Made by a program: the position numbers and the translations under genes
Source: an uncultured Bacteroidales bacterium
GTDB lineage: Bacteria; Bacteroidota; Bacteroidia; Bacteroidales; Paludibacteraceae
Direction of reading: 5' to 3'
DNA: 64,000 bases
NCBI GenBank assembly: GCA_934692905.1
Contig: CAKUUM010000003.1
Span: 24,452-88,451, forward strand
Shown: positions 48,614-56,824 of the stretch, piece by piece
Layout of the letters: every line of letters starts with the position of its first letter
How positions within the stretch are numbered: position 1 is the first letter of the stretch
Notes under the pieces: model-generated
Databases searched by the model: none
The model's input: the letters and a program-made list of their open reading frames with translations, nothing else
Told to the model about the DNA's origin: nothing

Positions 48614-49106
48614 TGGCTCTCGAAATGAAAAATTGGGTATTAAAAACGGGAAATAGGGATATATTGATGGTGAAGGAGCTGTTACTGCAAGTGTAATCTT
48701 ATATGGTCCCCAAAATGAAAATGATATATATCAATTGACAGGCTACACAATGACTTCCAATCCCGACTTATTTGCTCCAATAGCAGAAATGACCTATACC
48801 GTAAACTACGATGAGGTGGGTAAAAGTGGTTCTATCAAATCACATTGGACCATTAATGAACGTGGAAAGGTGCCCACAATGGATGGGAAAATCAATCTTA
48901 GCCCATTTGCAACAAAAAGTACCTATGCTACACCTTATGCGGATGGTGTTTTTATTCACCGAACCAATTTGGATGGCGGTGCAGGATACAGCAAGACTGC
49001 GGCAGTTTCCTCAGCGTGTCTATTGTTAACGCTGCAAGATTTTATTATATATGATAAGGTACTTAATGGTATTCAAAAATACAAGTTAACATTATATAGA
49101 AGTTGA
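47825..49106 (+). pseudogene. Displaced Rhs tip 2 (core plus second toxin), broken
   Basis: Homologous to 45894-47183. Compared with the intact copy there is one inserted base near 48567 (cagaatggc becomes cagatatggc) and an in-frame TAG at 48654. After the TAG the frame stays open to 49106 and encodes a toxin region related to the intact one (TYTVNYDEVGKSGSIKSHW, VFIHRTNLDGG, AVSSACLLL). It has no shell of its own, so it is a silent cassette that could be recombined onto the intact gene. Confidence 0.75.
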
Positions 49107-49110
49107 TAAT

Positions 49111-49710
49111 ATGATACGCATTGTGTCGAAATATATTTTGTATGTCATTTTTTGTGGCTTTTTTATAGTGATATGTTGTAAATCAGAAACTAGTTATACA
49201 AAGTTGCATGAAAGCCATCTTAAAAATAATACACTTCAAGAGTTGTCTTGGAAAATGCAGGTAGGTGATTCATCCACTTATTTTCTCCCATATCCTATCA
49301 TTTTTGCGTATAATCAGGACACGGTAGTTGTTTATGATAAAGATTATAAATATGTTACGCAATTATCGAATGATACTATGAATGAGGTCTACGTCATTTT
49401 GGAGGTGTTATCAAGGAACGATTCGATGTTTTATGTTAATGCTGGGTATTCAAATGCAGATGCTCCTGTATGTATAGGTTTTGTGCATAAAACTGGGCTG
49501 TGTACGTATGTAAACTATCCTCAAAATGGCGGCATTGCTTTATATTGCCATCCATTGAAGGAAGAAATTTGTTATTCTCTAAGGTATACCTCATCTCAAG
49601 TAGAAGTATTGGATGTATTTAAAGGATGGCTTAAAGTGAAAGTAATGCAAGATAATATAGTGTATGAGGGATGGTTGAGCCCTGTAGAGCAATATAAAAA
49701 TGTGTATTGA
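49111..49710 (+). CDS. Putative periplasmic immunity protein for toxin 2
   Basis: 199 residues, 4 bp after the second toxin region. The N-terminus (MIRIVSKYILYVIFCGFFIV then ICCKS) is an export signal, perhaps lipoprotein. The C-terminal 40 residues (VLDVFKGWLKVKV, YEGWLSP) resemble a bacterial SH3 domain, a fold often used to bind cell-wall peptides. The gene is markedly AT-rich compared with flanking housekeeping genes. It appears intact although its toxin is broken. No clear similarity to the first immunity candidate is seen. Function is inferred from position. Confidence 0.6.
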   Translation: MIRIVSKYILYVIFCGFFIVICCKSETSYTKLHESHLKNNTLQELSWKMQVGDSSTYFLPYPIIFAYNQDTVVVYDKDYKYVTQLSNDTMNEVYVILEVLSRNDSMFYVNAGYSNADAPVCIGFVHKTGLCTYVNYPQNGGIALYCHPLKEEICYSLRYTSSQVEVLDVFKGWLKVKVMQDNIVYEGWLSPVEQYKNVY

Positions 49711-49789
49711 TTTGTGCTACAGCCATACAAAAGTATAATTGACATGAAAGATAAGAACCAATACCTTTTTTGTGATAGTAGTGTTAATA

Positions 49790-50100
49790 GCAACAAAATC
49801 ATCCACACTTACGATGCTACGGGCAACTGGTTGCGTACCTCCTACTACACCCACAAGGTGACGACCACCATCCCCCTCGGCAACACCCTACCCGTAGGCA
49901 CTACAGCCAACTATCATATCACACGTGATGTTTTTCACCATAATTGTGTCTATCACGTGCCTACTGTCGCAAGCAAAGATTATGCTATTGAGTTTGTGCA
50001 TAATGCAGAGGGATACATTCGCTATTTGGCAGGGGAAGAGCATTATCTTTTCTACTATATCAAAGACCATTTGGGTAGTATTCGCGAGATGTATGGTTAG
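49790..50100 (+). pseudogene. Displaced Rhs tip 3, truncated
   Basis: Encodes NKIIHTYDATGNWLRTSYYT to YIKDHLGSIREMYG, matching 45964-46271 of the intact Rhs gene, and then stops. The core end and any toxin are lost. An open frame from GTG 49714 joins it to about 25 unrelated codons. It is the oldest-looking of the three tip copies. Confidence 0.75.
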
Positions 50101-50183
50101 CGGTGCTTAGAATGAATATCATACTGAGAAATTTATGAGTAATTCGTGATAATTAATGTTTCTAATATAATCATAATAGTACT

Positions 50184-51185
50184 ATGAGAAAATGTCTTCT
50201 TTTTATATCATTAATGGCTGTCGTTTCTGCATTATGGGCAGATGATTCCTACACGTATATCAAGCAGCAAGTACAGTATCAAGCCCCGGGTGCTTATGGC
50301 AAAGACTTGACGTGGGATTTCCGTATGCTGCGCCCTATCAATGATGAATATACTATTGCGTACTCCATACCGGACAGCAATTATATGCATCATTGGTGCA
50401 GCACGGAGCACCGCACACGTTATTATTATGCCGTTAGCGGCGACACCGTGTGGCAAACGGGCTATGAGAATCCTACTACGTATATCCGTTACATTCATCC
50501 CGAGGCACTATTGCATTTCCCGCTGCACTATGGGGACACACTTTTTTCTGCATTTGAGGCACATGGGGAATATGGTCACCGTATCCCCATGCACATCGTC
50601 GGCACACGCACGGTCGTGGTGGATGCCGAAGGGGAACTGCGTTTGCCGGACATCACCTACGAGCACACCATCCGCACTTGCTCGAGCCGTGAGTACGTGG
50701 AGAGCGGCTTGGATAGTACCCGCATGAGCGTGGAGCATTATCAGTGGTTCGTATCTGGTTCCTATATCCCTGTTTTTGAGAGTGTTAGCACTTACGAGAT
50801 GCAGGAAGACTCTTTGCAACTTGCATTCCAAACATCGTTCTACTACCTGGCAGAAGACTCCACCACGCAATCGCTCTTGTCATTATCGCCAGTGTGGCAG
50901 GAGCAGGACACTTCTTCTGCAACTTGTGCCGTCGGCAGTTTGCAATGTATGCCTAATCCTGTCATCACAGATATGGAGGTGCGATATACGTTGGTGCGTG
51001 ATGCCACGGTGTCTTTGGCATTGCATAGTGCATCGGGATTCTGTATGTACGCCACTCCTGCCACCATGCAATCCACGGGTGAATACACCACACATGTCGC
51101 CATGTCCCACCTCCCGCAAGGCGGCTATACCCTGTACGTCTATGCTGATGACCAAATTGTTCAGAAGGTCATCATCAAACAGTAG
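50184..51185 (+). CDS. T9SS cargo protein of unknown function
   Basis: 333 residues. Signal peptide MRKCLLFISLMAVVSALWA. The central 220 residues (YIKQQVQYQAPGAYGKDLTW, repeated beta strands) match no family I can name. The C-terminal 80 residues are a type A sorting domain: CMPNPVITDMEVRYTL, then LPQGGYTLYVY, ending VIIKQ. Likely secreted and anchored through T9SS. It lies downstream of the Rhs tips, separated by 84 bp. Confidence 0.78.
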   Translation: MRKCLLFISLMAVVSALWADDSYTYIKQQVQYQAPGAYGKDLTWDFRMLRPINDEYTIAYSIPDSNYMHHWCSTEHRTRYYYAVSGDTVWQTGYENPTTYIRYIHPEALLHFPLHYGDTLFSAFEAHGEYGHRIPMHIVGTRTVVVDAEGELRLPDITYEHTIRTCSSREYVESGLDSTRMSVEHYQWFVSGSYIPVFESVSTYEMQEDSLQLAFQTSFYYLAEDSTTQSLLSLSPVWQEQDTSSATCAVGSLQCMPNPVITDMEVRYTLVRDATVSLALHSASGFCMYATPATMQSTGEYTTHVAMSHLPQGGYTLYVYADDQIVQKVIIKQ

Positions 51186-51483
51186 TTACTCTGGCAAAAA
51201 TCCATGAGCAATTGAAATCGGAAATTATTGAACGAAATTTGGACATGCACATATTGTCACGTTGCAAATGAATTAACGAATTGTGAATAATTTAGTGGGA
51301 CTTTGTATGGGCATTAACGGAGTCCTCGCTTCTGAATTGAAATATAACTTTTGTTAAAACTGCCGTTTTTGGAAAAGTGCAGGGAAAGTGGTGAAAAAAT
51401 GAAGATTTTTCGGCGTTGAGCATCAATGAGTTATAAGCCCCAAATGCAAAATACGCTATTTTGGCGAAAAAACGAAAATAAAT

Positions 51484-51514
51484 TTGGATTTTGGAAGATT
51501 TTGTATTATATTTG
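51484..51514 (+). promoter_or_regulatory. Upstream promoter P1
   Basis: TTG (51484-51486), 20 bp, TATATTTG (51507-51514). Transcripts would have a leader of about 145 nt before the methyltransferase gene. Confidence 0.55.
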
Positions 51515-51567
51515 TATCGCATTTGAGGAGAAAAGCGTACGCGGCGTTGTAAAAAGTGTGCCCGGTG

Positions 51568-51598
51568 TTGTATATGTGCGGCGGAAATAGTAACTTTG
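51568..51598 (+). promoter_or_regulatory. Downstream promoter P2 for the methyltransferase operon
   Basis: TTG (51568-51570), 20 bp, TAACTTTG (51591-51598), about 60 nt before ATG 51665. Confidence 0.75.
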
Positions 51599-51664
51599 CA
51601 CGCTCCATGATAAAAACAAAAGCAGGGCAACCTCAGGGAAAGGTCAGGGAAAAAACTATACACC

Positions 51665-52486
51665 ATGAACATCAGCGATGCGACATATAGAGCGTTTTCG
51701 TGGCTGAAGCATTGTGCAAAAGCATGGAACACGGGTGGTGAGGGAATTCACTCGCCCTACCTGTTCGAGTGGGTGCGGATGGTGATGTATGACACCCATC
51801 CGTACTACGTGTGGAGGGATATAGAGCAGAGGCGGGAGGCTATGCTGCGGGCGCCGAAAGTGCTTGATTATGTGGATTACGGGACGGGAGGAAGCAGCGG
51901 TGTGCATAGCCGGCGGTTGGTGAGCGGGATTGCGAAGACGGGTTTGGAGCCGAGGGCGTACGGGCAATTGTTGTTCCGGTTGGTGAACTGGTTGGGACAT
52001 CAGGTGCGTGAGGAGGGGCGCGAGGGGTTGCGCATTGTGGAATTGGGGACGAGTTTGGGAGTAACGACGGCATATCTGGCGGGCGCGGATAGCAGAGACC
52101 GGGTGATGACGTTTGAGGGCTGTCCTGCCGTGGCGGAAATGGCAAGACTGAACTGGGATAAGTTGGGGTTGAAGAATATCGAATGTGTACAGGGTAACAT
52201 AGACGATACCTTGCAGGCGCACCTGGCGGGGCAGGTGGATGTGGCGTTTGTGGACGCTAATCATACACGGGAAGCGACATTGCGGTACTTTGATATATTG
52301 GCGCAACATGTTGGAAGAAAGAGCGTTGTCGTGATGGATGATATACATTACAGCCGCGAAATGGGGAAAGCGTGGGAGGAAATTTGCAACCGCAAGAATG
52401 TGGCATGCACCATGGATTTGTACAAGATGGGGTTGGTGTTTTTCGACCCCGATTATTTACACAAACATTATAAATTACGCTTATGA
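51665..52486 (+). CDS. SAM-dependent O-methyltransferase-like protein
   Basis: 273 residues. Rossmann methyltransferase of the O-methyltransferase 3/class I type: motif I VELGTSLGVTTAYLAG near residue 125, acidic residue in MTFEGCP, then VDVAFVDANHT and VVVMDDIHY. The first 90 residues are family-specific (GEGIHSPYLFEWVRMVMYD). The substrate is unknown. The stop overlaps the start of the adenosyltransferase gene by 4 nt (ATGA). Confidence 0.82.
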   Translation: MNISDATYRAFSWLKHCAKAWNTGGEGIHSPYLFEWVRMVMYDTHPYYVWRDIEQRREAMLRAPKVLDYVDYGTGGSSGVHSRRLVSGIAKTGLEPRAYGQLLFRLVNWLGHQVREEGREGLRIVELGTSLGVTTAYLAGADSRDRVMTFEGCPAVAEMARLNWDKLGLKNIECVQGNIDDTLQAHLAGQVDVAFVDANHTREATLRYFDILAQHVGRKSVVVMDDIHYSREMGKAWEEICNRKNVACTMDLYKMGLVFFDPDYLHKHYKLRL

Positions 52487-53028
52487 AAATCTACACAAAA
52501 ACAGGCGACCAAGGTCAGACCTCGTTGGCAACAGGCAAACGGGTGAGCAAATCGGATTGGCAGTTGGAGGCTTACGGAACTGCTGATGAGTTGAACAGTT
52601 TTTTCGGACTTTTGCGTAGCGGAGTGACGAAAAACTCGGGCGTATGGGCGCGCGAAGTGGACACCAACCTGCAGTGGATACAGAACAGGTTGTTTGACGT
52701 CGGCGCGATTTTGGCGGGTTCGGACTTGTCGTTCGCACCCGAATATGTGCAGCAATTGGAGGAATGGATAGATAAGATGCAAACGGAACTGCCTGTGTTG
52801 CGGGCGTTTATACTGCCTGCCGGCACGGAGAGCATGGCGCGTTGCCACATCTGCCGTTCTGTAGCCCGCAGATTGGAGCGCAATATCGTGCGCTGGGGGC
52901 AGGAGAGCGGTGTGGACGTGCATGGCGACGTGCTGCGGTTTGTCAACCGGCTGAGCGACTATTGCTTCGTGCTGGCACGCTGGATGGGGCAGAATGAGCA
53001 AGTAGCGCCCGTTGTCTGGGAAAAATAG
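52483..53028 (+). CDS. pduO: ATP:cob(I)alamin adenosyltransferase (PduO type)
   Basis: Makes adenosylcobalamin from cob(I)alamin and ATP. 181 residues: the N-terminal ATP-binding YTKTGDQGQTSL, YGTADELNSFFGL, CHICRSVARRLER with the conserved Arg residues, and NRLSDYCFVLAR. The usual FILPGG reads FILPAG. Coupled to the methyltransferase gene upstream. No other cobalamin genes nearby. Confidence 0.92.
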   Translation: MKIYTKTGDQGQTSLATGKRVSKSDWQLEAYGTADELNSFFGLLRSGVTKNSGVWAREVDTNLQWIQNRLFDVGAILAGSDLSFAPEYVQQLEEWIDKMQTELPVLRAFILPAGTESMARCHICRSVARRLERNIVRWGQESGVDVHGDVLRFVNRLSDYCFVLARWMGQNEQVAPVVWEK

Positions 53029-53047
53029 CGAAAAAGTGTGAAAAGTT

Positions 53048-53078
53048 TTGTGCGTTTGAAATCTTTTTACTACTTTTG
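53048..53078 (+). promoter_or_regulatory. Promoter for DUF2795 gene and probably porP
   Basis: TTG (53048-53050), 20 bp, TACTTTTG (53071-53078), about 44 nt before ATG 53122. Confidence 0.7.
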
Positions 53079-53121
53079 CGCGATTGTTTCGTAAATACGC
53101 ACGTAATGTGCTGGTGTGATT

Positions 53122-53343
53122 ATGTATTGGACCTTGGAATTGGCTACGAAATTAGAGGACGCTCCTTGGCCGGCAACGAAAGACGAGTTGCTGGACTACG
53201 CGCAGCGTGTGGGGGCTCCGATGGAGGTTATTGAGAACCTTCAAGAGATAGAGGATGATGAGGAGGTCTTCGAGTCTATTGAGGACTTGTGGCCGGATTA
53301 TCCGACTAAGGATGATTTCTTTTTCGACGAGGAGGAATATTGA
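53122..53343 (+). CDS. DUF2795 small acidic protein
   Basis: 73 residues from ATG 53122 (MYWTLELATKLEDAPWPATK); a GTG two codons earlier is possible. The sequence matches the DUF2795 pattern (PWPATKDELLDYAQRVGAP, then VIENLQEIEDDEEVF) with a very acidic C-terminus. Widespread in Bacteroidetes; function unknown. It lies 39 bp before porP. Confidence 0.85.
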   Translation: MYWTLELATKLEDAPWPATKDELLDYAQRVGAPMEVIENLQEIEDDEEVFESIEDLWPDYPTKDDFFFDEEEY

Positions 53344-53382
53344 TTTCTCCTCGCCGGATGGAATGAATAAAGAGCGAAGAAT

Positions 53383-54363
53383 GTGAAGCGATATATTGTA
53401 CTATTGTGCGGAATGTTGTGTTGCGCCGTGGTGGCGAAAGCACAATTCGACCCGCAAATAGGGCAGTATATGTTCACGCAGACAGCCTATAATCCTGCAG
53501 TGGCAGGGGATGGGGACTTGATGAGGGCGTTTGGTAGTCATCGGATACAGTTTACCGGTATCACGGATGCGCCGATGACTACGTATGTCTCTTTCACGTC
53601 GCCGTTTGTGATAGGCAAGACGCGGCACGGAGCGGGCGTGCGGTTTGTCAACGACCGGTTTGGCTTGTTCTCCAACCAGAGTTTCCATGTGCAGTACGCT
53701 TACCGCCATCGCATTGGCAAGGGGTATTTGAGCGTGGGGGCGGACTTGGGTTTTATGAACCTGAGTTTCAATGTGGACAGCATCAATTTGGACAACATCG
53801 CCGCGGTGGAGGATAATGCCTACCACAACCCCAACGATGATGCAATTCCGATTGCTACGGGCGGTAGCGAGAAGGGGGTGTCGGGTATGGGCTTTGATAT
53901 GGGCTTGGGCATCTACTATTCTGCGCCGGCATGGTGGGTCGGAGCCAGTTACGGGCACGTGACGCAGCCTACCTTGCATTGGAGCGACCGCACGGAGATA
54001 CATGTCCGCGGGACGATGTATGTGGCGGGTGGATATAATTGGCGGCTCAGAAACAAGGCGTGGATGTTGCTGCCGAGCGCGATGTTGCAGACGGATTTTG
54101 TGGGGTGGGACTTGAATTTGACTATGCTCGCACAGGTGCAGGAGCGGTACCGGTTCGGACTGGGCTATCGCATTGCAGGGAGCGTGAATATTATATTAGG
54201 AGTGGATATCATCAGCGGGTTGCAGTTGGGTTACACGTATGAGTTGCCTGCCAACGGGTTGATACGGGAGAGTTACGGCTCGCATGAGTTGTATTTGGCG
54301 TACGGGTTCAATATCCTGAAGCCCAAACGTACCAATAAGTACAAGAGTGTGAGGTATTTGTAA
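53383..54363 (+). CDS. porP: T9SS outer-membrane protein PorP/SprF
   Basis: 326 residues with GTG start and signal peptide (KRYIVLLCGMLCCAVVAKA). Family N-terminus QFDPQIGQYMFTQTAYNPAVAG, followed by an outer-membrane beta barrel and a conserved end (HELYLAYGFNILKPKRTNKY). PorP/SprF proteins are needed for secretion or anchoring of T9SS cargo. First gene of the conserved order porP-gldK-gldL-gldM-gldN. Confidence 0.93.
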   Translation: MKRYIVLLCGMLCCAVVAKAQFDPQIGQYMFTQTAYNPAVAGDGDLMRAFGSHRIQFTGITDAPMTTYVSFTSPFVIGKTRHGAGVRFVNDRFGLFSNQSFHVQYAYRHRIGKGYLSVGADLGFMNLSFNVDSINLDNIAAVEDNAYHNPNDDAIPIATGGSEKGVSGMGFDMGLGIYYSAPAWWVGASYGHVTQPTLHWSDRTEIHVRGTMYVAGGYNWRLRNKAWMLLPSAMLQTDFVGWDLNLTMLAQVQERYRFGLGYRIAGSVNIILGVDIISGLQLGYTYELPANGLIRESYGSHELYLAYGFNILKPKRTNKYKSVRYL

Positions 54364-54392
54364 GGACAGAAACTTAATATATAAGAGATTAT

Positions 54393-55757
54393 ATGAAAAT
54401 AACAAAAGTATTGCCAATCGTAGTGTTAGCAGGGCTCTGTATGGTGGCTTGCAGCCCCAAGGGCGAATTGGTGGGCGCAAGCAAAGCAACCAACTTCAAG
54501 GAGGCTAATCCTTACGGTATGGTATTTATCCGGAAGGGGGCATTCCTGATGGGTCCCAATACGCAGTCTGCTGTGTTCAACCAGCCGGACAACAATGTCA
54601 AGGTTACGGTGAATGCCTTTTGGATGGATGAGACAGAAATAACCAACAATGAGTACCGCCAATTCGTCAATTGGGTGCGTGACTCTATTGCATACACCCT
54701 GCTCATTGGAGAAGACGGCATTGAGAGCGAGTATGCCGTTCGTCCCAAATACGAGATGGACGACGAGGAACGGTATGCCATCAATTGGAAGAAGAAAATT
54801 CCATGGGAAAAGCGCTTCTTGCTGGATGATCCTGCTGCGGAAGCACTCAATGAGATGTTCTACGACAACGGGCATGGCTTGTTGCGTACTTCGATGCTGA
54901 ATTTCAACTACTATTGGGAGAATATTGACCAGGCTAAGTTGAATGCCAACAAGTTCGATGTGGCACGCGGACGTTACCAGGAGGGAGCATCTGTGCGTGT
55001 GGATACGTTCTGGGTGGAGAATGGAGAGATATTCTCCAAGACGATTGAGCGTCCTCTGCGCGAACCTAAGGACATTTTGACGAACGGTATTATTAATGTG
55101 TACCCCGATACGTTGGTTTGGGTGCGCGATTTCCAGTTCTCGTACAACGACCCTATGCTGCATAGTTATTTCAACAAGCCCGGATATGCCGAATATCCTG
55201 TAGTGGGTGTTACGTGGCAGCAGGCGCATGCGTTCTGCTATTGGCGTTCCCACCTGTTGGAGTCGCAAGGAGGTATTCAAGCCAATGCTTACCGCCTGCC
55301 TACAGAGGCTGAGTGGGAGTATGCGGCGCGTGGCGGACGCAAGATGGCTATGTATCCGTGGGGCGACAAGTATGCCCGCGATGCTACCGGCTGTTTCTTG
55401 GCTAACTTCAAGCCGTATCGAGGTTCGTATCACAACGACACCGGTTCTATGACGATGGCTGTGGCGCAGTTCCGTCCCAACGACTTTGGCCTGTACGATA
55501 TGGCGGGCAATGTGGCGGAATGGACATCTTCGTCCTACTCCAGCGCATCCAACGTGAGCGTACACGACATAAACCCCGATTTCCCGTATGTGGCTCGCAA
55601 AGATGACCCTGAAATCTTGAAACGCAAGGTTGTCAAGGGCGGCAGTTGGAAGGATATCAGTTACTACCTGCAGTGTGGCGTCCGTACTTACGAGTATCAG
55701 TATGAGAGCCGCTCGTATATCGGATTCCGTTGTGTTCGTTCTTATATCGGAGACTAA
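54393..55757 (+). CDS. gldK: T9SS ring lipoprotein GldK/PorK
   Basis: 454 residues. Lipoprotein signal ending MVAC (Cys 20), then a formylglycine-generating-enzyme (SUMF1)-like domain: FIRKGAFLMGPNTQS, WMDETEITNNEYRQF, YRLPTEAEWEYAARGG, YDMAGNVAEWTSSSY and GFRCVRS. GldK forms the periplasmic ring with GldN on the inner face of the outer membrane. The 30-bp spacing to porP supports one operon. Confidence 0.95.
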   Translation: MKITKVLPIVVLAGLCMVACSPKGELVGASKATNFKEANPYGMVFIRKGAFLMGPNTQSAVFNQPDNNVKVTVNAFWMDETEITNNEYRQFVNWVRDSIAYTLLIGEDGIESEYAVRPKYEMDDEERYAINWKKKIPWEKRFLLDDPAAEALNEMFYDNGHGLLRTSMLNFNYYWENIDQAKLNANKFDVARGRYQEGASVRVDTFWVENGEIFSKTIERPLREPKDILTNGIINVYPDTLVWVRDFQFSYNDPMLHSYFNKPGYAEYPVVGVTWQQAHAFCYWRSHLLESQGGIQANAYRLPTEAEWEYAARGGRKMAMYPWGDKYARDATGCFLANFKPYRGSYHNDTGSMTMAVAQFRPNDFGLYDMAGNVAEWTSSSYSSASNVSVHDINPDFPYVARKDDPEILKRKVVKGGSWKDISYYLQCGVRTYEYQYESRSYIGFRCVRSYIGD

Positions 55758-55806
55758 ATAATACCATAAAAACATAAACAAACTTAATTAACTAACTTTT
55801 TGACAA

Positions 55807-56787
55807 ATGGAAAAAGAAGTTATCGCAGAGCAAGGTGCTGCAAAACCAAAACAAGGTGCATGGGCTAAGTTCATGCACGCGTATGGGTCTTACAAAGGTA
55901 AAAAGGTGGTCAATTGCGTTTACTCAATTGGTGCATCTGTCGTTATTATCGGTGCCTTGTTCAAAATCATGCACTTCCCTGGAGCCGGTCCTGTCCTTAT
56001 GGCGGGTATGATTACCGAGGCTTTCCTGTTCTTGATAGGTTGCTTGGAGGATCCGCATCCTGAATTCCACTGGGGTAACGTGTTTCCGCAACTCTTGGAG
56101 TACGGTACGGAACCTGAACTCCTGAAGGAGATGCAGTCGCGTCCTCACCCTACATTGCTGGGTGCAGGTGTTGCAGGGGGTGAGACTCCCAATATGCAAG
56201 GTGGTGCACAGGGTGGCGCAAAAGGTGCCAACGTGCCTGCTTTGAGCGAGAAAGATATGGATGCCCTTCGTGATGGCATCGGCAATTTGGCAAAGACCGC
56301 TGTTCAACTCAGCGAACTCGGCAAAGTGGCTGCTTCTACCAACAAGTTGGGCGAGAAATTGGATGCTGCGGGTGAGGCTGCTGAGCAGTTCGTTGTAGCA
56401 GGCAAGACCATCAGCGAGAAGAGTGAGGCGCTGGATGCTGCCTATACGCAAGTGGCTGCGGATATGCAGAAGGTGGCTACGGGCACCAAGGCGTACGAGA
56501 CAAACGTCAATGCTATTGCAGGACAACTCTCCAGCCTCAATGCTGTTTACGAGTTGCAACTCAAGACCATCCAGGCACAAGTGGATGCTTACAAGGCTCA
56601 AACTGAGAAAGTCGCTGCTACAAATACTCAAATAGAGACCCTCACCGCTAACGTCAAGAAGATGAGTGATGCTGCCACGGAGGCGCTCAAGAGCCATGAG
56701 GCTTACGAGGCTGGGGCCAAGAAGTTGGCAAGCCAGGTGGCAGACCTTAATAAGGTATATGGCAATATGCTCAATGCTTTGGCATAA
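55807..56787 (+). CDS. gldL: T9SS motor protein GldL/PorL
   Basis: 326 residues. Two membrane segments at about 38-52 and 60-80 (VYSIGASVVIIGALFKIMHF and MITEAFLFLIGCLE) carry the conserved Lys 53 and Glu 71/81 region of the proton-driven motor. The long cytoplasmic C-terminal part (120-326) is Ala-rich coiled coil. It pairs with GldM to power the T9SS. Confidence 0.95.
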   Translation: MEKEVIAEQGAAKPKQGAWAKFMHAYGSYKGKKVVNCVYSIGASVVIIGALFKIMHFPGAGPVLMAGMITEAFLFLIGCLEDPHPEFHWGNVFPQLLEYGTEPELLKEMQSRPHPTLLGAGVAGGETPNMQGGAQGGAKGANVPALSEKDMDALRDGIGNLAKTAVQLSELGKVAASTNKLGEKLDAAGEAAEQFVVAGKTISEKSEALDAAYTQVAADMQKVATGTKAYETNVNAIAGQLSSLNAVYELQLKTIQAQVDAYKAQTEKVAATNTQIETLTANVKKMSDAATEALKSHEAYEAGAKKLASQVADLNKVYGNMLNALA

Positions 56788-56824
56788 ATCACCCGTATTA
56801 ACTATTAATTATTAACGATTAATT

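Larger units (their letters stand above)
51186..51664. other. AT-rich spacer with two tandem promoters
   Basis: About 480 bp without a convincing coding frame. Two promoters in the same direction lie 84 bp apart (51484-51514 and 51568-51598). The rest is AT-rich with no clear hairpin terminator. Confidence 0.6.

Noticed and set aside
54426..55781. 451-codon minus-strand frame
   Set aside because: Antisense shadow of gldK.
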